DNA of 64,000 nt from Batillaria attramentaria (taxonomy: Eukaryota > Mollusca > Gastropoda > Batillariidae). Shown here piece after piece: positions 22,888-43,960 of the stretch. Under the pieces are notes generated by a model that was given only the letters and a program-made list of their open reading frames with translations, was not told the DNA's origin and did not search any database. The DNA is taken from positions 794,875 to 858,874 of the forward strand of contig JACVVK020000285.1 of NCBI GenBank assembly GCA_018292915.2, in the 5' to 3' direction. Position numbers and translations under genes: made by a program. Position 1 is the stretch's first letter; every line of letters begins with the position of its first letter.

Positions 22888-23562
22888 ACGAGAGAAGCTC
22901 AACTGTGCGAAGCTTGAGAGTGCATTGTGACACCAGAGACGTACTGTAATAAACTCCACACAGCTATATCTTTTCTACACGCTCACGAGTCTTCTTGTGA
23001 GTGAATGAGACTTCTCTCGCAGTCAATATAAGAACTCGCTACGTGAAGAATGTAGGCCTGGGTCACCGTATACCTCGGTAAGACGACGGGCTCTTCAAAC
23101 ATTCACCACGTAACACACCAAACGGCGCAAACCGCTTAAGAGATCACTGCTAGTTATCGTCCCGTCAAAATCACCGAAACCGCGAGCAGGCGAACGGTTT
23201 GGCCACGTCAACATACTTGACGTCATTTGTTCGTCATCCGAGATGAAACTGTCGATCGTGTTACGCTGACGTCATCATCAAATGGCTCTACCCCGGTTTC
23301 TCATAGAGCTCTTTTCCGATTTCTGTGTCAGGTTTAGCGTTTTCCGGCTTGTATTGTAAGTTGAACCATTTCAAAGTTACTGAATCATCGATTTTTTACG
23401 AGTTTGGGCTGTATTTTTCGTGTTGTTTGTTGTTGCTGTTGTTGTATTGTTTGTGTGGTATTTTGGGGGTTTGTTTGTTTGTTTTTCGAATAACGGATCG
23501 AGGAATATCAGACGACTCGCCCTGTACCGTGAGGCAAAAGATGTTAGACTTAACTGAAAAAC

Positions 23563-23656
<94 letters not shown>

Positions 23657-23720
23657 TTTTGCTTTTTCTTGTGCTTGTTGCTGCTTCTCTGCGCCTCTGT
23701 CTCTTTGTTCAATCTGGTGT

Positions 23721-23776
<56 letters not shown>

Positions 23777-23780
23777 AAAG
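22674..23780. repeat. (TG)n/(CA)n microsatellites with short spacers
   Basis: (TG)n at 22674-22719, 22817-22886 and 23564-23640; (GA)n at 23641-23655; (CA)n at 23723-23775. Between them (22890-23560) is about 670 bp with no recognised gene. Long frames here are Cys-Val or His-Thr repeats read from the microsatellites. Confidence 0.9.
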
Positions 23781-24690
23781 AAGAAACTACCATTCTGCCA
23801 ATTTTGCCTCTGACAAACATGTGACTCGCATAAAACTTTATTACCGCAGTAACTCAATACACGTGTTATTGACAAATAATTAATGTCTTTCAATGGACGG
23901 GCATATTCCAATATTACAAGGCTTAACCAAAATAATAATAATAACAATAAAACTTCTAACAGCAGTAGTTTGTTGATTAGTTAGTTTTTATTTTTGGTTT
24001 GTGTTTTGTTTGTTTTGGGTTGATTTAGTTTCCATTGGCTTACTTCAGTACATGTACATGTACGCTTTATTGATTTGTATGTGGGTTTGTATGCATGTAT
24101 GTAAATGTATTTTCGTATGTTTTTGTTTATATATGCATAACTGTCCACAAAAAAGATAAATTTTTAAAACAAATTTAATATGAAAAAAAATTTAAATTTA
24201 AAAAAAAATCTCACAGTCGTGCTCGTGAATGCACAAGTACAATTAAAATAGTCATAAAATAGTCATAAATTATAAATTTAAATATGCTGCTAAGGTGTGC
24301 TAGTACATGTTTACTACAGGTTTTCGGTAGACCTAAGCATGTAACAATATTAATTATAGTATACACGAGTATTGATGTTAAACCTCGGAACAACACAAGA
24401 CCAAGTAAGTGATAAATTGTAAATTTGAATACGCTGCTGAGGTGTGTTGGTATACGCTGAGCACAACAGAGGCGTGGCTGTCAGTGGAGGCGGGGGGGGG
24501 GGGGGGGGGGGGGGGCTGGTGGGGGGGGGGGGGGCCAACACCAGTAACCCAACAAACATTTTATAGTTTAAGCTTTTCTTCTCTGACGTTACTATTGTCG
24601 AGAAGAGGAACCTGGGGGCGCAACTCTTGTTGCGACCGGCGGCTGTTGTCTGTGCTCGTCCCATTTTTTCGGTTTTTTTACATGTTTCAT
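23781..24690. repeat. AT-rich stretch with a poly-G tract
   Basis: AT-rich, with two diverged copies of AAATTTGAATA(C/T)GCTGCT(A/G) near 24275 and 24421, and G runs at 24491-24533. No gene recognised. Confidence 0.5.
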
Positions 24691-24715
24691 TTTACTAGGG
24701 TGGTGAAGTGTATGC

Positions 24716-25885
24716 GTGGTGGTGTCTTACGTGTCACAGATGGCTGGAAGAAGTGTGGAAAGAACTGTCTTATCTACAGTGGTGATTTCATGGGCTCTTT
24801 CTAACATGGTGGTATCTCTTCACGGACCGCACGGTGTACAAGATGGCGGGCTGTCCTACTGCCGCGACTTCCTACTTCAGTGGAGTACTCTTCGTGCCTC
24901 CAGGGACTATTTTTCTGAACTGTTTCCTCCTGAGGCGATATTGGGCACTGACGACAACAGCGACAACAGGGACAACACCAAGTATGGGTCGAAACCGAGG
25001 AAGCGAGGTAAGAGAGGGGGTGTTCGTCTCAGATTGGAGAGACAGAAATTAAATCGCTTCCCACTGCTCACCATGATTCTTGCTAATGCCCAGTCACTCA
25101 AAGGAAAGACTGACGAGCTTCAAGCCGCAGTTCGGTACCAGCATGAGTACAGAGAAGATGCTTGTCTTATGGCATTCACAGAGACTTGACTCGACGATAA
25201 CGTCCCCGATTCTGATCTTTCTGTCAGTGGCTTTGGCTGCCCACTGCGCCTTGACCGTGATAAGTGTGCTACAGGAAAAGCACACGGTGGCGGAGTGTGT
25301 TTGTACGTAAACGAACGTTACTGCAAGACTGTCAATAGTGAGACTTAGTAGGATTTCGTACGGAGGACTTCGTTGAGCAGCGTAACCCATTTACATGTAA
25401 ATATTAGGCTCACACGACAGAGGCCGCGAGCTGCTAACGCGCTGTGATTAGCTAATGGTACCCGTAACGTGCCTAATTTACATGCAAGTGGGTTACGCTG
25501 CTCAGCGAAGTTCTCCGTACGAAGCCCCACTAAGTATTGTCAGAGAAAGGGTTTGCACCCCCGATATTGAACTGCTGTCGTTATCACTTCGCCCTTTTTT
25601 TATCTTCCTCGCGAATTCCCTCAACTGTTTGTTACTGTGGTGTATATTCACCCCAAGGCAAATGTCAACAATGCTTGCGATGTGATCTTTCAAGTGACAC
25701 AGAAACTTCTGTCTGTTTCACCAGATGCTCCCAATCAGTGCAGTTTGACTGAGGAAGACTCTTCCATCTTTTCAGCAATATGTATAACTTGCCCGACACG
25801 TCGCAACAAGACTCTCGATCAGTGTTATGGCTCGGTTGCACTTACTGACTACTGTGACTTTGTTCCTGTTAACAATTGCATTCCG
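24716..25885 (+). pseudogene. LINE (jockey/CR1-like) 5' fragment, endonuclease part
   Basis: The frame from 24716 gives a basic stretch rich in KPRKRGKRGG. The start of an apurinic-type endonuclease follows: ANAQSLKGK and CLMAFTET, then a TGA where the family has Trp, then LDDNVPDSDLSVSGFGCPLR and GGGVCLYVNERYC. After a MITE at 25333-25532 the homology resumes with LPREF and VVYIHPKAN-type blocks, then TCPTRRNKTLD. A block that normally carries the GDFNH motif is missing, so there is an internal deletion. It ends near 25885 without any RT. The same family gives the larger copy at 50428-53262, where LPREF, VYVPPTAN and DRTLDLLYCN correspond. It is not functional. Confidence 0.82.
25333..25532. 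mobile_element. MITE with long inverted repeats inside the LINE fragment
   Basis: About 50-bp inverted termini: ACTTAGTAGGATTTCGTACG and its near complement ending CGAAGCCCCACTAAGT, continuing through GAGCAGCGTAACCCA. Removing it rejoins the LINE reading frame around CKTV/RERVC. A partial relative is at 61026-61185. Confidence 0.75.
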
Positions 25886-26017
25886 GTGTGAGAGAGAATG
25901 CGTGTGATTCACGTGCGCGTGCGTGTTGTTTTCTGCTCACGGCACATTGAGCCAAGCAGTTGGGAAAATCACCTACATAATCCAGACATTATTACTGTCG
26001 CCATGGCTGTAACGTTA

Positions 26018-26910
26018 CACCTCTCATTACTATCATTATGGTTGTACGATTACTCTTCTCATTACTATCGTTATGGTTGTGCGATTACTCTTCTCATTAC
26101 TATCATTATGGTTGTACGATTACTCTTCTCATTACTATCATTATGGTTGTGCGATTACTCTTCTGATTACTATCGTTATGGTTGTGCGATTACTCTTCTC
26201 ATTACTATCGTTATGGTTGTACGATTACTCTTCTCATTACTATCGTTATGGTTGTGCGATTACTCTTCTCATTACTATCGTTATGGTTGTGCGATTACTC
26301 TTCTCATTACTATCGTTATGGTTGTACGATTACTCTTCTGATTACTATCGTTATGGCTGTAACGTTACTTCTCTTATTACTATCATCATGGCTGTAACGT
26401 TACTCCTCTTATTACTATCATCATGGTTGTACGATTACTCTTCTCATTACTATCATTATGGCTGAAATATTACTCCTCTCGTTACTATCATCACGGTTGT
26501 AACATTACTACATGTACTATCATCCCGGTTGTAACATTACTACTATCATTACGGTTGTAACATGACTCCTCGGATTATATTACTCCTCTCGTTACTATCA
26601 TCACGGTTGTAACATTACTACTATCATTACGGTTGTAACATGACTCCTCGGATTATATTACTCCTCTCGTTACTATCATCACGGTTGTAACATTACTACT
26701 ATCATTACGGCTGTAACATTACTACTATCATTACGGTTGTAACATGACTCCTCGGATTAATATCAACACGGTTGTAACAGTACTCCTCTCATTACTATCA
26801 TTTTGGTGTAAATACTACTCCTCTCATTACTATCATTATGGCTGTAATATTACTCTTCTCGTTACTATCATTATGGTTGATATATTACTCCTCTCATTAC
26901 AATCATTACT
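26018..26910 (+). repeat. 35-bp minisatellite
   Basis: Units ATTACTATC(A/G)TTATGG plus TTGT(A/G)CGATTACTCTTCTC repeat with an exact 35-bp period to about 26470, then degrade into shorter variants (GGTTGTAACATTACTAC..). Because 35 is not a multiple of 3, all frames are read in turn; the long open frames are by-products. Confidence 0.95.
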
Positions 26911-27001
26911 GTGTTCAGCCCCTAGAACTCCAATCGAAGTGAAGCGAAACGAGAACGAAATGAAATTCGTTGGTGCGACCCAAATTTCACTAACTAACGT
27001 T

Positions 27002-37518
<10,517 letters not shown>

Positions 37519-37539
37519 CGCCTGAAGAGGAATAATACA

Positions 37540-38081
37540 AAAACACGATATACTATGACGACGACGATACTGATGGTGACTACAACGACGACCAGGGCGA
37601 TGCTGATGATTCAAATTCAAATTCAAGAATGCTCTATTGTCTTTTAAATAACATGTATGACATGAAAATGATGATGATGGTGATGATGATGATGACGACG
37701 GTCAGGACTGGCGGGGAGGGGGGGGGGGGAATTGGGTTAGACATCTGATGGGGCAGTTCATAGCCTACCAAAAAGCAGAAACGTTACAGTACATCAAAGA
37801 TTTATTTGCTTAATATTGCAAGATGAGACAACTATTTTTTTTTTAAATGCAGCAATGCGTATTATGTTTTTATCGTAAGAATAACTTTACTGAAATAAAG
37901 TGTCACTCAAGAGATTTTTCTATTAATTCTCTAGTTTGTTTTTTTTTGTTTTTTTTTAAGACTACTTCTTTGTCGTTTGGCTATTTTAAAAGTAAGATCA
38001 ATCCCCCACCCCCCTTTTTTTAGTTTTAGATTTCTGTCCTGAGACTATTTTAAAGCTTGGTTGTTGTTGTTTTGTTTTTTG

Positions 38082-38085
<4 letters not shown>
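37540..38085. repeat. Protease upstream region: GAC/GAT repeats, poly-G and A/T-rich sequence
   Basis: (GAC)/(GAT)-rich sequence at 37556-37605 and 37665-37700, and a G run at 37720-37730. This would be the 5' side of the protease gene. No TATA box or initiator could be fixed. Confidence 0.5.
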
Positions 38086-38147
<62 letters not shown>

Positions 38148-38153
38148 TTGTTG

Positions 38154-38185
<32 letters not shown>

Positions 38186-38200
38186 GGTGGTGGTGGTTTA
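38084..38200 (+). repeat. (TG)n(GTT)n(GGT)n tract
   Basis: Compound microsatellite. A further (GAT)n/(TTA)n tract lies at 38306-38332. Confidence 0.95.
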
Positions 38201-38332
38201 ATCAATTTACTTATTTTAATCTATAGATGGATTTTTTTTAATCATTCGATCGAAAAAAACTAATCTAGCGCTATGAGTTGTGTTTCCTGTGAGATTAAGC
38301 GCTAGATGATGATGATGATGATTATTATTATT

Positions 38333-38830
38333 ATCTCATCATTCCAAAGAAGAAGAAAAAAGTTATTACTACTCGACAAACATGGTAGAGCCGAGATAAA
38401 GAGTACAGCGAGGCTTTCGCGAAACCGGCTCAAAACAAACGTTGTTTCACTCAAACCAGAGACATATCATTAACATATAACATTAGACCTGTTCTCAAAC
38501 ACACATATATCTCTCAACCGTAATCAGATATTTCAATTTTGCTTATTTGGCATTTTGCCTGAGTAGTACATGTATATACAAATAAGCTGAGCCAAATTAA
38601 AATCTCTTATTAAGATTGAGAGATTTACGTGTTTGAGAGAACAGTTCGTAATGTTGAAACTTTTATGTAGGGCTCTATGTTGGGACTTCAAATACTTTTA
38701 AAGCGAATGCCTGCATTTCGGCCTTTTTTCAGGATAAGATGCAAGTTTTACCAGAAAAGATTATAAGAAAAAAGCAGTGACTTGACTCTTAATTAACTTG
38801 ACTATTTTGAAAAGAAAAAAGTCAAAAACC
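38333..38830. other. Non-coding stretch, no gene recognised
   Basis: AT-rich. An imperfect inverted pair of CTCTCAA..TTGAGAG type lies near 38512 and 38615. No exon-like segment. Confidence 0.45.
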
Positions 38831-39060
38831 GGAGCGGTCGGCGATCTAGTGGTTAAGACCGCCACCAGTGCGAGTGATCAGGTTTGAGTCCCATTCGGTA
38901 CAGATTTTTTCCTTCTCGTACGTGGCACCGTTCATTCGGGCCCGAGGTCGCAGGTTCTCTCCGGGTAATCCGGTTTCCTCCCCGTCTGCTTTGGAAATGT
39001 TCAGCCCACAAAATTTGAAAAATAAATGTAATTCTAAATACTCGGTGGAACCCACGGAGG
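38831..39060 (+). repeat. tRNA-derived SINE (third type), plus strand
   Basis: Head GGCGATCTAGTGGTTAAGAC with A-box, and B-box GGTTTGAGTCCCATTC about 40 nt later. A body with TCTCCGGGTAATCCGGTTTCC and TTTGGAAATGTTCAGCCCAC follows. It faces the family 2 SINE on its right, and both end at a shared CGGAGGGCTCGAAAGCTGGG block. Confidence 0.65.
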
Positions 39061-39061
39061 G

Positions 39062-39462
39062 CTCGAAAGCTGGGGCAATTTTTATTATGCATGATGATGG
39101 AGATGAGGATGATGGTAACATGATGCTATGGAGGTCCGTGTAGTTTGGGACTGCGGGACAGGGCCGCATTCCACGCTTCCTTTCGCAAATATCCCGGCAT
39201 TAACCGGGCCCGGAAACTACGGAACTGTAATCATCCACATCATAAGACGTGTCATACAAAGGGAAGCACCCCCAAAGTCGCACACGTGAAGTGGGTGAAT
39301 CTCGGCTGTGTGGCAACAGTCTTCCCATTGGGCCCATAGCACACCCGCTCTGGGTAGGAGCCGACCTAGGTAGGAAAAATCCCGCTTGCCTCGGCTGGGA
39401 CTCGAACCCGAGTCTCCCGGTCCATGGTCCGAAGTGCTAACCACTACACCACGGGGACCGGT
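39062..39462 (-). repeat. tRNA-derived SINE family 2, minus strand
   Basis: Minus strand: GTAGTGGTTAGCACTTCGGA (A-box) and a GGTTCGAGTCCC-like B-box. The body has ATTCACCCACTTCACGTGTG, GACACGTCTTATGATG and GGACCTCCATAGCATCAT. The same order occurs at 55833 and 63355 on the plus strand. Confidence 0.85.
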
Positions 39463-39570
39463 ATTATTATTATTATCATCATCATCATCAAAATCATCAT
39501 CATCATAAGTAGTAGTAGTAGTAGCAGAAAACCAGAGGAACATAACGTACAAAAAAAAACAAAAAAAAAA
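39463..39570. repeat. Trinucleotide tract (ATT)/(ATC)/(GTA)n
   Basis: TTA, TCA and AGT triplets at 39462-39523, followed by A-runs at 39550-39570. Confidence 0.85.
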
Positions 39571-39586
39571 CAGTAACTTACGTCGC

Positions 39587-39718
39587 AGTGTTTTTGGCGA
39601 TCTGTCAGATGCTTGAACCTGATACACGGGAACACACGCTGCTTGGGAGCTGTGGTTGCGAAAAGACCCGACAAAACTGACGCAACGTCCATTATATCCG
39701 GGCTCCGTGTCGTTCTCT
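39587..39718 (-). other. Candidate exon upstream of the protease gene
   Basis: On the minus strand a C/T-rich stretch ends in AG at about 39719. A 130-nt open segment follows and stops at a strong donor, GAC|GTAAGT (39586-39581). It could be a 5' UTR exon of the protease, joining the CAG acceptor at 37522, or an isolated cryptic exon. The protein read from its ATG matches nothing I know. Confidence 0.3.
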
Positions 39719-40207
39719 TGAAGTAAGGGGTGAGGGTCTGACATGGGGAGGGGGTGAGGGGGGTTAGAGGGGGGGCAGGGGGCGGGGCAGGGGGCGGGGC
39801 AGGGGGCGGGTATTGACGGTTTTTTACACCAGGCTGAAAGAATCCCCTGTCCAATCCATCAACCATACTTCATCGTTAGCCTTAGGCGACGGCGTACTGT
39901 GACAATAATTATACACTGTGAACAAAAGTCAAATGTCACATGCAATAGAATCGCTACGATGCGATATGATGAATCAGGGGACATCAATTTGAGATGTCCC
40001 AGCCTGCGTTACTCTTACATCCATTGTGTTCAAATGTCTGCCTCATCCTTTGTCCAACGTAACATTTTTGTTTTTTTCATGTAGTGCAGGCACACTCAGC
40101 CGCGAATTAGTCTTTGTGGCTTGCGCGGCTTTAAGGCCTAAAAACTCACTCACTCACTCTTTCTTTTTGTCTTCTTGTTCAGACTCGGAGTTTGTACACG
40201 TCACTTT
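39719..40207. other. Non-coding flank of the LTR element
   Basis: G-rich GGGGCAGGGGGC tandem at 39757-39812; otherwise unremarkable. It ends at the ACGT target duplication. Confidence 0.5.
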
Positions 40208-40211
40208 ACGT
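40208..40211. repeat. Target site duplication ACGT (left)
   Basis: ACGT immediately precedes the 5' LTR and is repeated at 53955-53958 immediately after the 3' LTR. Confidence 0.9.
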
Positions 40212-42512
40212 TGTTACACAATGACCTGTGTACCCTGGGTCGTGACCGCCGTGGAACCTCACGCTAATCAGGGATGACATTGTGATTGACAAAATGACTT
40301 GTGTACCCTAGATCGTGACCGCCTTGGTACCTTAGGTCAATCAGGGATGACATCTTGATTGACACTCTAGGACGTGACCGCCAAGGCCGGCATTTATGTT
40401 GTTTTTGGAAGGCAAGCGAGAATAGCAGGGTGTCACATGTATACATAGATGAATTTCGCTTATGCTATGTGGTCGGACGACCGATTTATGTGATTACCTT
40501 GCACGGCGTTGCAGACTGTACTTTTAGTTGCAGGCGGAAGGGGAGGTAACACAGCTGCCTGACCTACATAGAAGCCAGGCAGGCACCACAAACTGCTAGG
40601 CGGGCTAGCCGCGGCTGACACCTATGGAAACACACCATATTTTTCTTTTCTCTTACCACAAACTGATCCCTCCGATCACAATGCCGCACTACTAATCATC
40701 AGATAGTGCTTGAATTGAAGTTTTCAAAGACTCTAAACATGCCATACCTTGTGACAACAAACTTTGTGAAAATCAATGTTATTTGATGCATATCCAATGC
40801 ATAGGACGTCCTACCGTGCGATACCATAACAAAAAAACACCTATCTTCCAAGCATGCTGCAAGTAACAACTAACTTATTTCAGTACTAAACATACACTGA
40901 GCGGGAAGCTACATGTGTCTGCCATGCAGTGCACTGACCTGTTTCCGTAAACATTTTAAGTGGTGGGCGGGAGGCCGTGATTAATTACCCCACTCCCCGG
41001 GCAGAGCAAGCGTGCGGGCGGGCGCGCGGCTGGCCAGTATCCGTGGCCTTATCACAAATTCTTAGTTCAGTGAGAGTGTTTGTACTGCTAATTTAGCAGG
41101 TGGTGTACAGTTCACACACGCAGAGGGGAAGTTTACTCTTCGGTGTCTCCTTACTTTTAGCTGTCTTGTTTTGGTTTGTCTTTCAATTCTTCTTAACTGC
41201 ATGTTTCTTTAGCTGCTGATGATCAACTATACACAAACTGTGTGACGAACAAATGCATTGTACACCGAATCTAGTCTATTCTGTGGTTATATTTTTCATC
41301 TCCTTTCTGCGCCGCTTTGCGGGAGATGACTGAACGGCTGGTGCCGTGCTTGTCAGGCACTCTTTTATTGTTGGTCTTCTTCACTCTTTAGTCCGTGCGC
41401 TTTGTGTTTCGTTTGATTAAAAGCAAGCTGCTCTTTTCTCCCTGTTCTCCATGTATTGTTTGGAATGATCCTGGCACTTAGAAACTATTGGCGAAAAAAA
41501 TGCGAAGTGAATCGCCTTGTTGATCATCCGCAGACAGTGCAGCTGACTTGGCCTATCGGATGTCGGAAGTATGGATGCGGGCGAACAGTGGGTTTAGTTC
41601 TTTGAACTTTGAGCAGATATCATCAGCAGTTGTGTGACATGTGATGTTCTCAGTTCAGTCAAATATATTTACAATGTGACATAAATCACAAATTCTACAC
41701 AAAGAATTAAACCGAAAATTATGTTCGCTATCTAGGTGTTTTTCTTCCTCAATTGTAGTTAAAACGATGCATGACACTTGCCTTGCTACTAACACAGAAG
41801 CACAAAAATATGCAACCACACACCTCTTTTTTTCTTCTGTACAGCATCCACGAAAAAATGTTTGCAAAAGAAAACACCAACACTCTACAGCTGAGACGTC
41901 CCTAAAAGCACATGTCCAAAAATCACCAGGGTAAAAACTTAGGTGAAGGAAATACAGCACTAGAAACTTTGGTAAATTCCTGTATCTGCTAGCAGGCCAC
42001 AACAGAGAATTAAGAGGGAATTCCAGAGCAGCACCACCTGTGTGCGCGCGTGTGCTGCCCGCGGGAAGGGAGGGGCCCTGACAAGTTACAGCTGGCTCTG
42101 CCAAACTAAAGAGCAAGGCTAAAGAGGCGCTTGTAAAGCCGTGCTTGACCGATGGTCGGATTGGCAGTTCGTGAGGGCCTGCGGACTGCCGGGACCTATA
42201 TATGGGGTGGATATTCAGGCCAGGGGAGACCACAACAGGAGAAGGAGAGAGACCAGCAGAAACCTATGTCTTACTGAACCACCAAGACGAGACTCTTTGG
42301 CGAATAGCGCTGGGGAGTACTAGGCTGCTGTGTCATGTTGTTAGGAAATTGTATTAACAAAGAATTCTAGACTATCACCATTAAAGGTGGATGCCACGGC
42401 CGGTTTTAGGCCACCTCCAAAAAGATAGTGGCACCACTACGAAAAGAGTACCATTCTTTGTGGGTGATCATTTCTGTCGGTCGACTGCGTGCGTCTGTGT
42501 TGTACTGTAACA
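40212..42512 (+). repeat. 5' LTR (655 bp, split by an insertion)
   Basis: 40212-40500 plus 42147-42512 equal the 3' LTR. Its U3 begins with two 73-bp direct repeats (about 40219 and 40292), each containing GTGTACCCT, CGTGACCGCC and ATCAGGGATGACAT. A TATATAT box lies at 42197-42203 and an ATTAAA polyadenylation signal at 42380-42385. Confidence 0.95.
40501..42144. mobile_element. 1,644-bp inverted-repeat element nested in the 5' LTR
   Basis: Absent from the 3' LTR, whose sequence is continuous at the same point. Ends GCACGGCGTTGCA and TGTAAAGCCGTGC are inverted repeats matching 11 of 13. They are flanked by TT (40499-40500 and 42145-42146), a 2-bp duplication (3 bp if the adjacent G is counted on the left). 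No transposase: a minus-strand open frame of 192 codons at 41655-42233 crosses the boundary and has no recognised motif. A 2-3 bp duplication with CAC-type ends suggests a CACTA-like non-autonomous element; this is tentative. Confidence 0.8.
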
Positions 42513-42534
42513 CAGACGGTAGCAGGACCTGATT

Positions 42535-42552
42535 TGGTGCCGTGTGACCAGG
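42535..42552 (+). promoter_or_regulatory. Primer binding site (tRNA-His-like)
   Basis: TGGTGCCGTG (42535-42544) is complementary to the 3' end of a typical animal tRNA-His (CACGGCACCA). The following bases match less well. It lies 22 nt after the LTR end, slightly further than usual. Confidence 0.65.
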
Positions 42553-42589
42553 ATCCATCTCGGACGGGAATCGCCATGGCGCGACAGAA

Positions 42590-42862
42590 ATGTTCGAGCA
42601 CCTGATACGTCAGCGAGCTGAGAAGAACCGCGCCAAGAGGCTTCGACAACTACTCGACGAGAGTCCGTTAAAAATCACCATCTGCAGAGAGGCCGGACGC
42701 ACCGTGCATGAATATACGAAGGTGCGCGTTATCCAAGTACAGTATATTCCCTTGAACGAGGAACCACCTACACACGCTGTCCAGGCTTCCTACATCCGCT
42801 GGACGGACGAGCGCTCACCGACCCCAGAACCGGCCGCAGAAGAGGAGGAGCTGTGGGACTAG
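42590..42862 (+). CDS. Small leader ORF upstream of gag, unknown function
   Basis: A 90-codon frame lies between the primer binding site and gag. The N-terminal half is strongly basic (RQRAEKNRAKRLRQ) and the C-terminal end acidic (EPAAEEEELWD). No signal peptide, membrane segment or domain I recognise. It starts at the first ATG of the presumed genomic transcript after 42577 and would be translated before gag, so gag would need reinitiation, leaky scanning or splicing. A possible donor AAG|GTGGGT follows at 42907. It could be a gag-leader peptide, an accessory protein or a non-functional frame; conservation in other copies would decide. Confidence 0.4.
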   Translation: MFEHLIRQRAEKNRAKRLRQLLDESPLKITICREAGRTVHEYTKVRVIQVQYIPLNEEPPTHAVQASYIRWTDERSPTPEPAAEEEELWD

Positions 42863-43096
42863 GGAAGGAAGGCTCACTATCGCCACCAAGTCATCGCCAC
42901 GAGAAGGTGGGTCTCCAAATGTTTTGTCTTTCTCAGAACTTTGATAGTTGGACCAGTCAGGGGCTGATGATGCAATGATTTTTGTGGTTTTGATTTGGAA
43001 ACAGATAATACTTTTAGCGCAACGATAGGGAACCAGAGCGTAATTTTGTTAGCCTTTTCTTGAGGTACGACTGGTGGACAAGTAGTTAAAAAAAAA

Positions 43097-43960
43097 ATGG
43101 CAGAGGCAACCGCACCCGTATTGTCCCGTCTGGACGCGATGAGCCATATGCTCTCCGCCCAGAGTATAGCCAGTATGGTACAACCCTTTTCCGGTGAACC
43201 ATCCAAATACCGGGAATGGATGAAAGAGGTAGAAAAGTTTGCTACCGTTAGCCAAGCAGATGATACGCGACGAATTCACATTGCGTATCAGACAAGTCGC
43301 GGTGTAGTTAGCGACTTTATAACTCGATTCTTGCAGGCAGCAGAGGGGCCTGAATGGACTGAGTTGAAACGACAGCTTGCGTTGCGTTTTAACGACGTAA
43401 CGGATACTCAGCACGCACTCGCCCTGCTAATGAAAATTCGACAGGGTCGAGACGAAACTGTCCCCGCATACGCCGAGCGCGTTTATGCGCTGGCTACGGA
43501 AGCCTTTCCCCAGCCAGATACCTTGAACTTACCAGCAGTTCAATCCCAATTGATAGGGTACTTTGAGAATGGGCTGTATCATGATTATGCGAAAATGAGG
43601 CTCATGAGGGCCACCTGCACTAATTTTGAAACCGCAGTGCAGGAAGCCACAAATGAGGAAAATTTGAGACGGAAATTCCGTCTCCGGTTTCAGCAAGGGG
43701 GGACCTACCCCACAGACAGAGGATTTCGCCCCCCACGTAGGGAAGAACCAATGGAGGTAGACGGCAGTTTACCTAGGCGTTGTTTTAAGTGCGGAGGAGC
43801 ACACAGGGCGCGAGATTGCCCAAGGCGAGCGGTGCTTGCAGTGGCGAGCCAACCTCGGGTAGAGGCAAGGACAGCAGTGAAGTGCTGGAGGTGTGGCAAG
43901 ATAGGCCACATGAAGAAGGATTGTAGGGTTAGGTTAGGACAACAGCAAGGGTTAAACTAG
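43097..43960 (+). CDS. gag: Gag polyprotein of the LTR element
   Basis: An intact 287-codon frame. The N-terminal two thirds resemble the capsid-like retrotransposon gag region: PFSGEPSKYREWMKEVEKF, then LALRFND and QGRDETVPAYAERVYAL. The C-terminal part is basic and holds two zinc knuckles, CFKCGGAHRARDC and CWRCGKIGHMKKDC, the first one residue short of the standard CX2CX4HX4C. The role is packaging of the element RNA in a virus-like particle. The frame ends TTA AAC TAG, and the last sense codons are part of a frameshift heptamer, so pol is expressed as a Gag-Pol fusion. It follows a short A-run and has an adenine at -3 of the ATG. Confidence 0.93.
   Translation: MAEATAPVLSRLDAMSHMLSAQSIASMVQPFSGEPSKYREWMKEVEKFATVSQADDTRRIHIAYQTSRGVVSDFITRFLQAAEGPEWTELKRQLALRFNDVTDTQHALALLMKIRQGRDETVPAYAERVYALATEAFPQPDTLNLPAVQSQLIGYFENGLYHDYAKMRLMRATCTNFETAVQEATNEENLRRKFRLRFQQGGTYPTDRGFRPPRREEPMEVDGSLPRRCFKCGGAHRARDCPRRAVLAVASQPRVEARTAVKCWRCGKIGHMKKDCRVRLGQQQGLN

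Noticed and set aside
26018..26465. Open frames up to 147 codons rich in Ser, Tyr and Leu
   Set aside because: They arise from a 35-bp minisatellite cycling through three frames.
41655..42233. 192-codon minus-strand frame
   Set aside because: Crosses the boundary between the nested element and the LTR, and has no motif or codon pattern suggesting a protein.
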